Origin: Lycocorax pyrrhopterus obiensis | Lineage: Eukaryota > Chordata > Aves > Passeriformes > Paradisaeidae | DNA: 64,000 nt | Reading direction: 5' to 3' | NCBI GenBank assembly: GCA_014706295.1 | Contig: JACSVZ010000011.1 | Coordinates: 11,810,163-11,874,162 of the forward strand | Shown here: in pieces, positions 12,731-24,981 of the stretch | Position numbering within the stretch: position 1 is the stretch's first letter | Layout: each line of letters starts with the position of its first letter | Made by a program: the position numbers and the translations under genes | Notes under the pieces: model-generated | What the model was told of the DNA's origin: nothing | Seen by the model: only the letters and a program-made list of their open reading frames with translations | Database searches by the model: none

Positions 12731-13140
12731 ATAGAATCATAGAATATGCTGAGTTGGAAGGGACCCACAAGGATCATCGATTCCAACTCCTGGATGTGCA
12801 CAGGACACCCCAAAAATCTCACCCTGTGCCTGAGAGCATCATCTAAACACTCCTTGAGTTCTGTCAGGCTTGGTGCTGCAACCACTTCCCTGGGGAGCCT
12901 GTTCCAGTGCTCAAACACGCTCTGGGTGAAGAACCTTTTCCTAATATCCAACCTGATTTCCCCTCAGTGCAACTCCAGCCATTCCCTCGGGTCCTTTCAC
13001 AGAGCAGAGATTGGAGCTGCTCCTCCACTGCCCCCCTCCTGAGGAAGCTGCAGCCCACGACGAGCTCTGCCCTCAATCTCTTCTCCATGCTGAACAAGCC
13101 AAGCGCCCTCAGCGGCTCCTTGTATGGCTTGCCCTCTATT
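12731..13140 (-). mobile_element. CR1 LINE fragment, 3' end, - strand
   Basis: The inverted CR1 3' terminus begins with AATAGAATCATAGAAT-like sequence, the complement of the ATTCTATGATTCT tail. It is followed by GAGTTGGAAGGGACCCACAA and about 400 bp of the CR1 3' region, ending abruptly near 13,140 (5' truncation). The minus frame over roughly 12,750-12,951 still reads CR1 RT C-terminal residues (SVFEHWNRLPREVVAAPSL). This is a different 3' subfamily from the copy at 6,873, with a VRFLGCP / LESMILVGPF tail. It is relatively well preserved, so probably younger than the fragment at 11,470. Confidence 0.93.
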
Positions 13141-16100
13141 TAGCATTGAAATAATAGTACACAAACACTGGATATCATTCTGTTCACTTGGGAGTGAACA
13201 GAGAGTCCTTCCCCTTTTCATTCTTCACAGAAACATGTTTGTTCACTTTTCACCTACAGTCAGTCATAAGACACTCAAGTTCCATTGTCATCATACACAG
13301 CTGGATTAAGCAAGGTAGGGGTGCAGACATAAGTGATTTGTGCAAGTTTACATATAAAGCTGGCATGAGAAATACTGTTTTGCAGCTCTGGATCAGTTAT
13401 TACTGCATTTATCATTATTATATGTGCTACCATTTATATTTTCATCATTACCTGATTAACAGGAGAAAAAAAAAAAGCAATAATAAACCTGTCAGCTAAA
13501 GCTGCACATTTCATCCGGTTCTGAGAATTCACCAAATAGATTTCTAGGCCTGGTTTTCACTCCAGTATGCTGTGGTTTAGTGTCTTGGTACATTTTTAAT
13601 CAATCAATTGCTGCTATGCTCAAAAATGTATGCAGATAGAAAAGTTAATGTCCCTCTAAACTGAGGACTGACAAATGCTGAAGTGTAACCACAAGTTATA
13701 CTCAATACTGCATTATTCACGCTCTCTGGTATTACTTTTTTCCACCATATTTGGGCAGACTCCCTTAGTGCAGGCAAATTAAAGAGATTTCTATGGAAAT
13801 GTTGCCTCAGATATACAAATACATCTTGAAGAACTGCTAGAATCAACTTACATGAACTTGTTTATTCTGTATTGGTAAATTATTCAGGGGACCAGGTGAT
13901 TTATTTCTAATAATTTATGTAGGAAACTGCCTCAAGTAGTTAGAAAGAGTTCAGACTTTGGTAGATTAAGAAAACCCCATATCCTGTAGCAGGTTTTTTC
14001 TGAACCACTACTACACATTTGTTAAGAGACACAGTCTAAACCATGTTTCATAGAGAATGGCAAACAGCAGGTAACTCAGTCACAGTGTCTGGAAGGTTCT
14101 TTTAACTTTATATTAAATAGTACAATTCTCTCTGTGTAGATTTTAATTTCTATAAGGTTCATGATGTGCTTGGATTTAGGATGGCTTAAAAAATTGCCAA
14201 TTTTTATTCATACCAGGTGTTTTGCAGAGTCTCCTAAATGTTGGGTGCTCGGGTACTGTTAGATCAAAAAAGATTCTAGAAAGATGAGAGTAATTTCATA
14301 CATCCACTCTTTTCTGCATCATACTTCAATAAAATCTAACAACCATGTATTTTTTGTCTTTTAAAGAAGGCATTAGACAGAAGCAGAATTCAAAATAACC
14401 ATGCTTTTAAATCTAAATTAACTTTTAATATATCTAGGATGATATTTAGAACAATAGTTTCTCAAATATTTCAGTCTGTCTCAGCTGTAACAACTAAAAG
14501 TATGTCAGCTGTATGAATCTAGTTGACAACATATTCTTTAGAAATGCTGATAACTCACCTTGAAAAGGTTTTGCAGCACATCAGTGGGTTCCTCTACCTT
14601 TATTCATATTTTGGATGTTTCATCTCATGTTTTCTCTTTGTCAATATTTGGGAAAAAAATTATATATACAGTGAAATGCCACTACAGAATTCTTTCGGAT
14701 CGAGTAATAATTCTTTCTAGAGAAAGAAAATTCATTAAAAAGTTATTATCTTCATAGCTCAAAAGAAAAGCACTAAATTACAGAGGAATATTACATCAGC
14801 AGCCATTATGGTTGGCACTAAAGCTAAAGTCTATAACTGCATTTCAGGAAACATGCCAAAATAATGAAAACCAGGAAAGAGTCAGGAAATATTCCTCTAT
14901 GGTCCATCAGCAATGAAGCTACACCACAGACACCTAACTTATCTGTGGCAGCTATTTATGTAATTCAGGGTTTTTAAGTCTATCAATACAGGTTCCAGTT
15001 GTTTAGAAGTCTGTTAAAGTGTTCAGTTACAAAGAAAGGAAAAGCCTTACACCTGTTTCCATAATTGCCACAGGAGTTGTCTTCTCCTCAGCAGATCTAC
15101 AAACCCAACACTCTTTCCTTGTACATACCCAAAGAATGTCAGCACATCATCCACAGCTGGAACCAAAGGACAGTTTTTTCCTCTATCACCAGTTTTCTTA
15201 ATGAGAGGGCAGTTCCCTAAACAATGCTGATGGTGGGAAAAAAGAGTAAGAGGAGTACTAATCAGGGAGTCACTTAATCTGCTAAGTGTGTTAACGTGGC
15301 TGTTATCAATCATAAATCAGCACTGCTAAGAACCAGAGAGCCGTAAGACTTAATAAATTCACACATACTATGATTTTGTAATTTTATGCTATCCACATAC
15401 AAATGTAATACACAGCATATTTCAAAGTTCTGTGGGAAGTATGGAACATTTAAAGCATCCCAAGACATTACATAAGATCACCTAAAAGGCACATTAATGA
15501 TTAGCCAGTTACTCCTGTAGGAAGATAATGCACTTTTTCTACTGCAGCTGCTAAAAACCAACTGTCTGTTCTGCATAGTACAACTGAGACAGAGTTCCTG
15601 GGCAGCTGCTCTGCTTCCATGAAAACACTCACTATCTTTTTGAAAGAGCTGGAAAAAGATGTAGAAGTACAGCTGCACTGTATTCAAGTGAATTCAAGCA
15701 TGAGACAGCCACAGCACATCACACTTCCTACTACTGCACACTACCTCCATATTTCCCTCTAATAAATGGAGGAAGAGAGCCGGTATAAAAATTGGTTTTG
15801 CCCTTTAAGCTTACTGTCTATTTTATTTTACTACTTTCTCACCCGTCAGTTTTGCATCCCAGCATTTGGACCAAGAATCGCTAAACACACTTTGCATTCT
15901 CTGTAACACCAACATCTCTCATTAGAATTCTGGCTCCATAACCCAATCACTCTAATTACCTTTTCAAATACCCAGTTTAACTCTCTCAGCTAGGTAAAAT
16001 GACAATGGTTTCTATATCTACCATAGAGGGAATGCTGATTAGAAAAAAGCAGAATTACAATGTTTACAAGGCATCATCACAGAGCAGAGCAGTTCTGCAT

Positions 16101-16918
16101 GAAAACAATCCAATATGTAGAACTGCACAAAGCTCCAACCGGGTTATCACAATATTCCTAATTCAAGATATAACATACATACTAAATGTAAATCTTTAAA
16201 ACAGAATTTCAGGTTTGCAATTAATAATCTACTTCCACATAATATTTCTTCTTTTCAAAAATATGTTTTGAAACCTCTAAAAATATAGAGATAATTATGA
16301 ACTTAATCTATAGTTCTAGGTTTTCTAGCCTCGGGGTCTGTGGTATTATTGAAATGTGTTTCTTCATTAAGTTCTAGTATACATTTGTATCTGGGTGAGA
16401 AAAGATCCCAGCCCACTGTCTTGGGCTCCAAAGCATACACGATGCCATCTCAGTAGCCACGCAATGTGTGTGTGTTTATTCAGGCAAGAAAACGTATGTG
16501 CACACATACAAACGTAAGTTTAGTTTGCTATACTTACATACCTAGGCTACCATGCAATAGCAGTGTTGCTATGGGAACAGGTTTTCAAAAAAGTAGGAGA
16601 TCATACATGACAGGCAGCACATTTTTGGATGGGCTTTTTTGTGTGTATATTACGCCAGGGTGTATAGCAAGCACATCAAAATAAAGTCTTATATGCCCTG
16701 ATCTATAATGAGTTGATAATTTTGCATTACAATTTTTTAAGGATTCTACAACGCGCTACTTGTTTCTAGGTGTGTAAGAACTCTTTCCCCTCATTTTTAT
16801 GTACTTTATATGTAATTTGTAATTTCCTATCTTCTTATCAGGTCCTTCCCTTTTATTTTGTTTTTCCCTAAAGGTATTCTTAATTCTCATTTGCTCATTC
16901 TTCCTGCCCATTATATAC

Positions 16919-16960
16919 CTCTCTCTTTCTTTTTTCACTCTTTCTCTCTCTCTCTCTCTG
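16919..16960. repeat. Polypyrimidine/(TC)n tract
   Basis: Pyrimidine-only sequence except for a single A, ending in a pure TC run of about 18 nt. Simple repeat. Confidence 0.9.
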
Positions 16961-18232
16961 TATATTTTTCTCAGGACTTTTCAACCCTCTTTTGTGTATT
17001 TTGCAGTCTACCTTTACTCATAGTGTTAACCCCAAATAAAACACTCAGCATTTGCTCTGACACGAAGGCCAAGAGACACCCAGAGCCACTGTAACAATAC
17101 ATGGAGCAGTATTTTTTCATTCAACAAAACTGGATGTGTATTTCTTCCTTCCACTTCCTCTGAGGATAACATAAGAGGAAGAGTCACTTCTGCTTTTTGT
17201 TTTATGCATTAAAAGAACTACAGCAAAACGACATACACTTTCATTTGTTCTTTCAAAATCTCTCAGTAAATCCATTTTGCAGAGTTTATTTCCCACTATA
17301 CATAGTAGCAGGTGTGATGTTTTCTGTAAATTGGTGATATAACCTTTACATCCTGGTAGAGAGTTTCAAAAGCTTACATCCCCAAAGCTTTGAAACTGAA
17401 AGGTAACATAGGCAGCCAGCTGAAGGACAGCTAAAGACAGTGCAAATGTAGCAGTATTCCAGAAATCTGTCGCATCAATTCCTTCTTTTTAAATGCCCAT
17501 GAAAATGTTATTAAAGATTTTTGTAGGTGTTGACATAAAAAATGGTATTTCATGTCTTAATATGACTTAATATGCATTGAAGAACTCTCTAGACTAATAA
17601 CTTGCCTGACTAGCATCCTGTCCTAGGGTATAGAAGCCATATTGTGCTTCATCTGACATTTCGAGCTGTTAGTCAGACATCAGCAGTGTCAGGAAAACGT
17701 CATCTGAAGTGGAAGGTAATATATTCAGATCAGTTCCACTTTTCCAGCTTTCTGATTTCTTCCTGTTCCATGATTATTCTTCTGCATCAACATTTGCAGG
17801 AATTTGTAATTCAAATATAGAATTTTTAAACCACCAGCAGCCCAAGTTCCATCTGGGATTTGAACATTCAAGCTGAGCTCCTTCTGCTGCACACAATGCT
17901 TACACCACCGCTGCCAATAAATATTGGGAAATCTGAATTTTGCAGACGGACTTTCTAATGAACAGAACAATTTGCTCTTTCACACTCTTACTATGACTGT
18001 GATTATGATTCCCATAAAAACTAATTTTGTGAGGTAACATTTTTAAATCTCAGTGAATCAAAATATTAGTCAGCTAACCCTAAATTCATGTGCATACTTA
18101 ATAAAGGTTTAAAAACAGTGAGTATGAGTGGCATGTATATATGAACATGCCCTGAAACGTGTATAGTACCAGTTTCCTTGAGTGATAGTGAATTGTGTGA
18201 ATTGCATGAATCACTTTTTGGCTTAGCTTGGC

Positions 18233-18249
18233 TTTTTTTTTTTTTTTTT
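18233..18249. repeat. Poly-T run
   Basis: A run of 17 T (poly-A on the other strand) flanked on both sides by GGCTT-like sequence. No retroposed gene is recognisable beside it, so I treat it as a simple repeat. Confidence 0.85.
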
Positions 18250-21200
18250 GGCTTCTTTTTGTGTTATAGAAACACAGAAGACTCAACGTAAGTTTTTACA
18301 AAATTTAACACTCAACAAGAGTAGTGTTATAATTGGCTTATACATATAAAAACAGAAGAGATTTCAGAGTTACTCTCTTTACACTTTAATGTATTCAATT
18401 CATTAAAAGCCCCCAAGGTCTGCAGTTTTCTGCTGTATCTCAACTGATGTTAAATTTCAAATAAAAGTGTGTTGCATGTTTGTAAGAGGTACCATTTAAT
18501 CTTTTCCATTTATAGTCTACTACTTCACCTGCTGCTAACTCAGAAATACAGTGATTCTGAAGTTCACCATCATAGTAAAATTACTCACTTTAAGCCATTT
18601 CCCTTCTTCAACTACAATCAAGAGAAAGTTGATGGCAAGTATTTTAAAGAGTTCCCATTTCAGATGAGATGGCTGCCAGACCATAAAACAAGCTGCTTCT
18701 ACACTGCTTTGCCTGAAACTGTTAAAAATGAGGCTAATCTAGAAAATTGACACAACACAGAAAATAAATATCAGAAACACAAAAAGCTCGGATATAGTGA
18801 GTTTCTCCAATTTTCCGTCTTGTTTTGATAAAAACAAAAGACACACCTTTACGTGAATTATTGTGTGAGGTGGGGAAAAAACCCCCAGGTATTAATAACT
18901 TTGTAAAGGATCTTTAAGCATACATAACATACATACAGACTGCATGAAATCCCATCTGTTTGTAGGATAGAAGCAGAATAAGTCAATACTGACAAATTAG
19001 GTTTATTAAAAGAATATACCATTGCATTATAAAACATATTGTATGAGTAACCCTTAAAAATTTTCTGGGGCTATTAAAATTTTTCCCTGCCCCATCATAT
19101 GCATTTAGAAGCCCTTAGAAAATTGTTCCTCTTTGTAATCCGACTTCTTTGTATGTATAGCATGAAGTGTGCACTCTCACACAGGATGCCACAATTATCA
19201 ACAGTTCCTTAGGCATAAACATCAAAATGCACGGCAGTAGCTGGGAAAAGAGTTTTTCAATAGATGTGTATCCACAGACAACAAGGGTTATTGAACAGGG
19301 CACTACATGGCAAACATCAAATTAAACAGTCAGTAAGAACAGATGTAAACATCAGTTCTTTGCTGTTTATGCTCAGTTTATTCCTGAGCACCCAACATTT
19401 CAGAAAATCCACTAACTGTCCAAGTGTACTGCTGATGAAGGGTTTTGCAGTGTTTTCCTCCTTTTGGGGAATTCGACACTAGATGGCACATCACACCATG
19501 AAATGTGTAATGAAGTGTAAGCAAACGCTGCTTGCACTAGAGCACACTACTCATCTAAAAAGCTCCTTAAATCAGTACAGGAACGCTTCTACCTCAGACT
19601 CTAGGTCTGCTTCTGAAAAAGGTCCTTGAAGAATAAATTTCATACAGTATTCATAGGTAGATGTTTAATTTACTACTAAATTAATCCTAACAGGCTTTAT
19701 TATGTATTAAACTTCTATTACATTAGCTGATGCTAAAATACAATTTAATATCCACAGGAGAGTCGTAAGTATTAAGTTATGCGTTTCTTTCAAAACCATT
19801 TGCAAAAGAATACCACCATGGATTAGTTTCACTAGTGATGCATCACTATCTAAACCATTATTTTAATTCACATAGCACTGAGTGTAACTGCCAAACTTGG
19901 AACTCAGAATTGGTAACAGTTCTCAGAACTCAGAACTCAGTGATTTTTTGCATATAAAAAATTAGTAAGACTATAAAGTTGAGCTGCAGTCCTCCAGACC
20001 TCATTGTTTTCATAAAGTAAGGTTGTATCACTAAACACAACAGATCCTATGGTCAGAGCTGTACTTTTCAAGATCTGGAGCTTTCCAGGCAACCATTTAT
20101 TCATAGGGCAATTATTAAGTGTATTTTTAGGCCTATAAATAAATATCTATGATCCACCGAGGTATTATATTTGTGATGCACAGTCGCAAAAAACCCTTTA
20201 AATTAGATCTGTATTTCACATGCCTTGTAACACCTTGGAAACATTTAAGTAGGAATCTAGCAGGCAGAGTATTTTTAAGCTACACTGATGTTTGATGCAT
20301 GAATCCTCTAAGGAAATGCAAAATAATCTCTGAGTAAGAATTGCTATGCACTTCTTTTAAACTCCATGAATAAAAAAAAGAGAGCTGCTCTTTTCAAAAT
20401 AGAAATAAAGGAAGATCTCATAGGGAAATAATTCAGTCAGTGAAAAACAGTGCTTATATTTGCTTTCGTATGAAGGCAAGGAAGTGAGAGTTAGAACGCA
20501 GAACAAAATGTAATTTTTTCTGCAAAGAAAAATAATTTTTAGAACTCTATTTCATGTAAACTGAGTCAAAACCCTAAAATGTTTTAAATGACTTTGTAAT
20601 TGCAAGGCAAAGAAGTTATATGGTTGCCATGGCTGCTTCCAAATGCCTTGGTATGCTTTCCTGTCTTTATTTTTAATCTTAACTCTGAACTAACTCTGAA
20701 TTTATGTCTTTTACTGCCATATCAGCCATTTTTCTTCAGAAGTCTATTCCACTACTTGATATCTCTAACTGGTAAGGCCAGATAACTTTGAGATAGTAAA
20801 TCTCCCAGTCCAACACTTCAATTCAACATTTTACACATTAAAAACAAGACTGGAAAGAATACTTCAATATCCAGTTCCTCTGCTATACAAAAATAACTGT
20901 AGTTAAACTGTTATAGCCTTATTTACTTTCTCAGCATGATTTTTCTTGTGCCTGGGTAGATACCCAGCCTAGAATAAGATTCTTTAGCTGTATAACATGA
21001 TCTTCTCCACTTACATAGGAAAAAGAGCCCATGGTGCTCTGAGTACAGCTGGGCAACCAGCTCACTAACCACAGCTATTTTGGTAGCAACAGCACCTTAC
21101 AAAGAAGTGGGCTCCACAAAGATAATGTGGTTAAAACTGAATCACTCAAGGAGGTTAAATTGTCAAAAATAGCTTTCCCTCAAATGCAGGAATCAGGCTT

Positions 21201-24200
21201 GTATTTGTATGTCGAAATTACAGGCAGTTTTGCATTGCAAACAACTTGGTGGCAAACCAAAAATACGGGTGTTTTTTTCCCTCCTCAATACCCACATGTT
21301 GATTTATGTTGTCCATTAGGTAGAGGGAAGTTTCCTCTGTCTTTAAAATAAAACAATCCTTTAATAAAGTGAGTTTGGACTTCGAAATGACAAAATAATA
21401 GCTGGGATAATGTAATCCAAAGACAAGTTCTCTCCTGTCATAACGCTGTGGCTGTAACCACCATAAACCCTTGAATTACATTATTTTTGAAGAAAGATGC
21501 TGGCTTGTACTACTCGTCAGCGAGGCTCTGTTTCCAACAGAATTACACTCTAATTCAGACAGTTTAAAGTATGCCGTGTTTTGCCCTGTAACCTAAGGGC
21601 AAAATGGAAGTTGAAAGACTGGTCAGCTTCTTCATGAGCAACAGATGCTAACAAATTTCTAATGGAAGTACCGTGTTTGCTGTTATGTCGTCACAGCTGG
21701 AGGGTGCTTTTAATATATTTTATATAGAAATCATGTTTTAATTGCAGCATTATGTAGCATTCTGCCCTAGGATGGACAAATTAAATACAAACAATAAGCA
21801 TTGGGGAGATCTAGACCTAATCTCAGCCAGCATCCAGATACATATGGCTACATAAGCTGACAATTGTCAGTGGGTTTGGGAAGACTTCATTTCATCTGTG
21901 TTATTTTACTTAGTGATAGTGTTAGAATTAGAAGCTGAAAATCCAAGGATGCAAAAAGATTCAGAGATAATAACACAGCCCTGAACTAATGACATACTCC
22001 TGTACTACAAGCAGAGCAGTTTAGGCTATGAGGATAACTACCACTAGCAGTTCTAAGGTCACTGTAGGACCATGTAGTAGGCACAAACATATGCACAAAC
22101 TTTAAATAGCAAAGAACAAAGAACATGAAACCAAATATCCAGATTAAAAGGCTACTCTTTCAAACATCACTGGAACTGTGTGCTTTGTACTTTACCGCTT
22201 CCAAGCCCAGATTTACAGCCTTGTGTTAGCAATCAAAGACTACAATTAAAGGGAGAGGTTCTTTAAAGAAGTCAGCAGTTTCCAATTAGGAGAGAAATGG
22301 AAGGACTAAGTCTCCTAAACTCCCCATCAACCAGCAAGTTCCAATCAGTTTGTGTATTTTCAAAATGTCACTGTTTAATTTTGAGGTCTAAATATGAATT
22401 CAGGTCTTGTTAAATAGGATCCTTGATGCACTGTGGAGAAGAGGTATTTGAAAAACATTTTCCTTTAAAACATAGTTGTAAAAAACCAGAATCACTCCAA
22501 CTAAATTGTCATCCAGCCTCTTACTGCAGCCACAGTGGTGCAATGACTGTACTGCAGTACTACATTATTTGCATCAGCAAAAGCCCTACAGATTTGCCAA
22601 CATAAAAGCAGAGCTTTGTGGCATGCCAGTGGGGTGCACTCCTTAGCTTTGCATCCCTAATAAACACTAGGTAGTTAAAAATCTGATAAATTTATCCTGA
22701 CATTACTGATTTATTTCTGTCTTTGTAAGACATATATATTTTTTAACATCCCTAGTCTATACATCAGCAAAAAGCAAAAGCTGGAAAGTTGATCACAGTT
22801 CGAAGCTGATTAAGGAGGAAATAAAAGAAGACAATGTACATGCTTGGATCAGGAATCTGTTTGCAGTGGTAGATAATTTTTACACATCCCCTCCACTCTA
22901 TCTGAATTTATAGGAAATAAACCTAAGAGCAGAAGACTACTATCAATCAGGAGCGTAGTTCATGAAGCTATGAAATTACTGACTACTTTGTTTCAGTGTT
23001 TCAATTTAACTTTACAAATGGTGTTCTCCATTTTTTGCACTCATTGCAAACTACATAATTAAAAGACATCATACTCTGCCACTAAAGAATTCTTTGTTCT
23101 CGTTCCTTTTCCTAAAATAAATTCAAGTTAAAGTACATTATTATTATGGATGTCTAGGAAAGTAGAACAGATCTAAAGCTTTTAAGTGCTCCTTCCCTAA
23201 TTCAGTTACTCACATTAAGTTAAAAACTTTCACTTAAGAATGTGCAGTTGATATTGCTATGGCAACGTTAGAGGAGAGAATCCAATTTTTGGAAAGATTT
23301 GCTATCCAGATTTGTTGCAGTATGACAAGCCAGTGGTTCCACTCTGGGACCCAGGGTTTCTTACCACACTCAAGAATGGGAGATTTAAAGAACTAAGCAG
23401 GACACTCTGCTGGACACTGCAGGTGTTCACAGATTTAACAGTAGCCTAGCAAAAAAATGGAAATCAAAGGTAAAGACTACAATAAGCAGACTACTGATAT
23501 CCAAAAAATGTCAGCAAATTCCCTCAGTACAGGACAGCAAGCAATGACAGAAGAAGAGTAAAGTCTTCCAGTCCTTGAGATGTCACAAATTTATGGACAA
23601 CAGAGCAAGTCAGGTTGGAGTCCAGTTTATTGCAAATTGAATTTATTACCAGCAGTAGAGATCTGGTGTTTTCACTCAGCATAGCAATTTTTTCCAGCAA
23701 CACTCTTGAAAGGTTTAAGTAAACAAAGGTTTAAGGAACAATTTGTTCAAGAAAAATGATATCTCTATGACTGTCATAAATGCCCTATGTCCTCTTATCT
23801 GCAGCAAAATGCAAAGGAAGAAATTTAAATACCTACTAGCAGAAAGAGACTTTACTTAGACATATGTCAACTATACCAGGCTTAGCTGAATACCATATGC
23901 CATGGAGACATGACTTACATTCATATGCATATGCAAGTAATGTGACATTTTGCTTCTATATCAAATTAATATTTCAAAGGATACTGAAGAAATGGTGGAA
24001 CAAGGGTAAAAATCAGATTATATAGTAGATTAGCCTTTGGCATTCTCATTACTTAAATTTAAAAATACTTTTCTATTGGTCTGTATAATTGAAGAATAAC
24101 TCTTTAAAGAATAGAAGCCAAAGTACAAGGAAAATTTAGAAATCGATTCCATTTAATAAAATCTTACCAGATCAAAGCTACTCTAGGCTTAATTTGAAAT

Positions 24201-24485
24201 TCGTATGTTTAAAACCATAGAATGGAAACTTTCAGTTATACTGAAAGCCATGTCCTGCATATAGCCTTTCCCTTTTGGAAACTGGAACCACAGTCTTGCT
24301 CTTTATTTACTGAACTTTCTCTGTACTTGCTCATCACTGAAGTCTGTCATTACAGGCTCTCTGCATAGTTCCAGGCCAAAAGGCACAACTATTTATGAAC
24401 CTTTGTAGCAGCAGAGGTAAAATAGGGATACTAACAGGAATTCAAGGCATGTGTTAACATTCAGGATCTTGAGCAGAATTCTTTA

Positions 24486-24509
24486 GGCAAACAAGAAGGC
24501 AAACAAGAA
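24486..24509. repeat. Perfect 12-bp tandem duplication
   Basis: The unit GGCAAACAAGAA occurs twice head to tail with no mismatch. It is a slippage-type duplication and the first of three within 500 bp. Confidence 0.9.
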
Positions 24510-24843
24510 CGAACTGCAAATACTATGTATATTAGTCCTAGACGAACATATGCAGCAGAATAAAATGAGCTGTCATTCATTCACTTTTATTTTTTTCATT
24601 TTCATTTCCAAATGGGCACCTAGTTTGAAAAGGATCCTGTTCTCTTATCTTCCCTGTGATTTGCCAAAACTAGAAAACTCGCTTGAGGTGTTTTCATGAA
24701 GAGAAGTGTAGTTTAATTTTTCCACTGGTGTTCAGTTTTGAAGGATCAGTGAGTAAACAACAACATATATTTGCACATCTATCAACGTGTGGAAAAAGTC
24801 TGGAATATTTCTTCAGGATGATGTTGTAGCTATGCTGATGTAG

Positions 24844-24871
24844 GGATTAAGAAAGAAGGATTAAGAAAGAA
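24844..24871. repeat. Perfect 14-bp tandem duplication
   Basis: The unit GGATTAAGAAAGAA occurs twice head to tail with no mismatch. Confidence 0.9.
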
Positions 24872-24951
24872 TGATTTTATAGTCTAAAACCTGCATGAAC
24901 AAACAGAAGCTCAGCAAATAGAAAATTGCCACCAAAATATAAAGTCAGTCT

Positions 24952-24981
24952 ACTGGGTGACCACTGGGTGACTGGGTGACC
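24952..24981. repeat. Three copies of ACTGGGTG (8/11-bp unit)
   Basis: ACTGGGTGACC, ACTGGGTG and ACTGGGTGACC stand in a row, a short minisatellite-like array. Confidence 0.88.
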
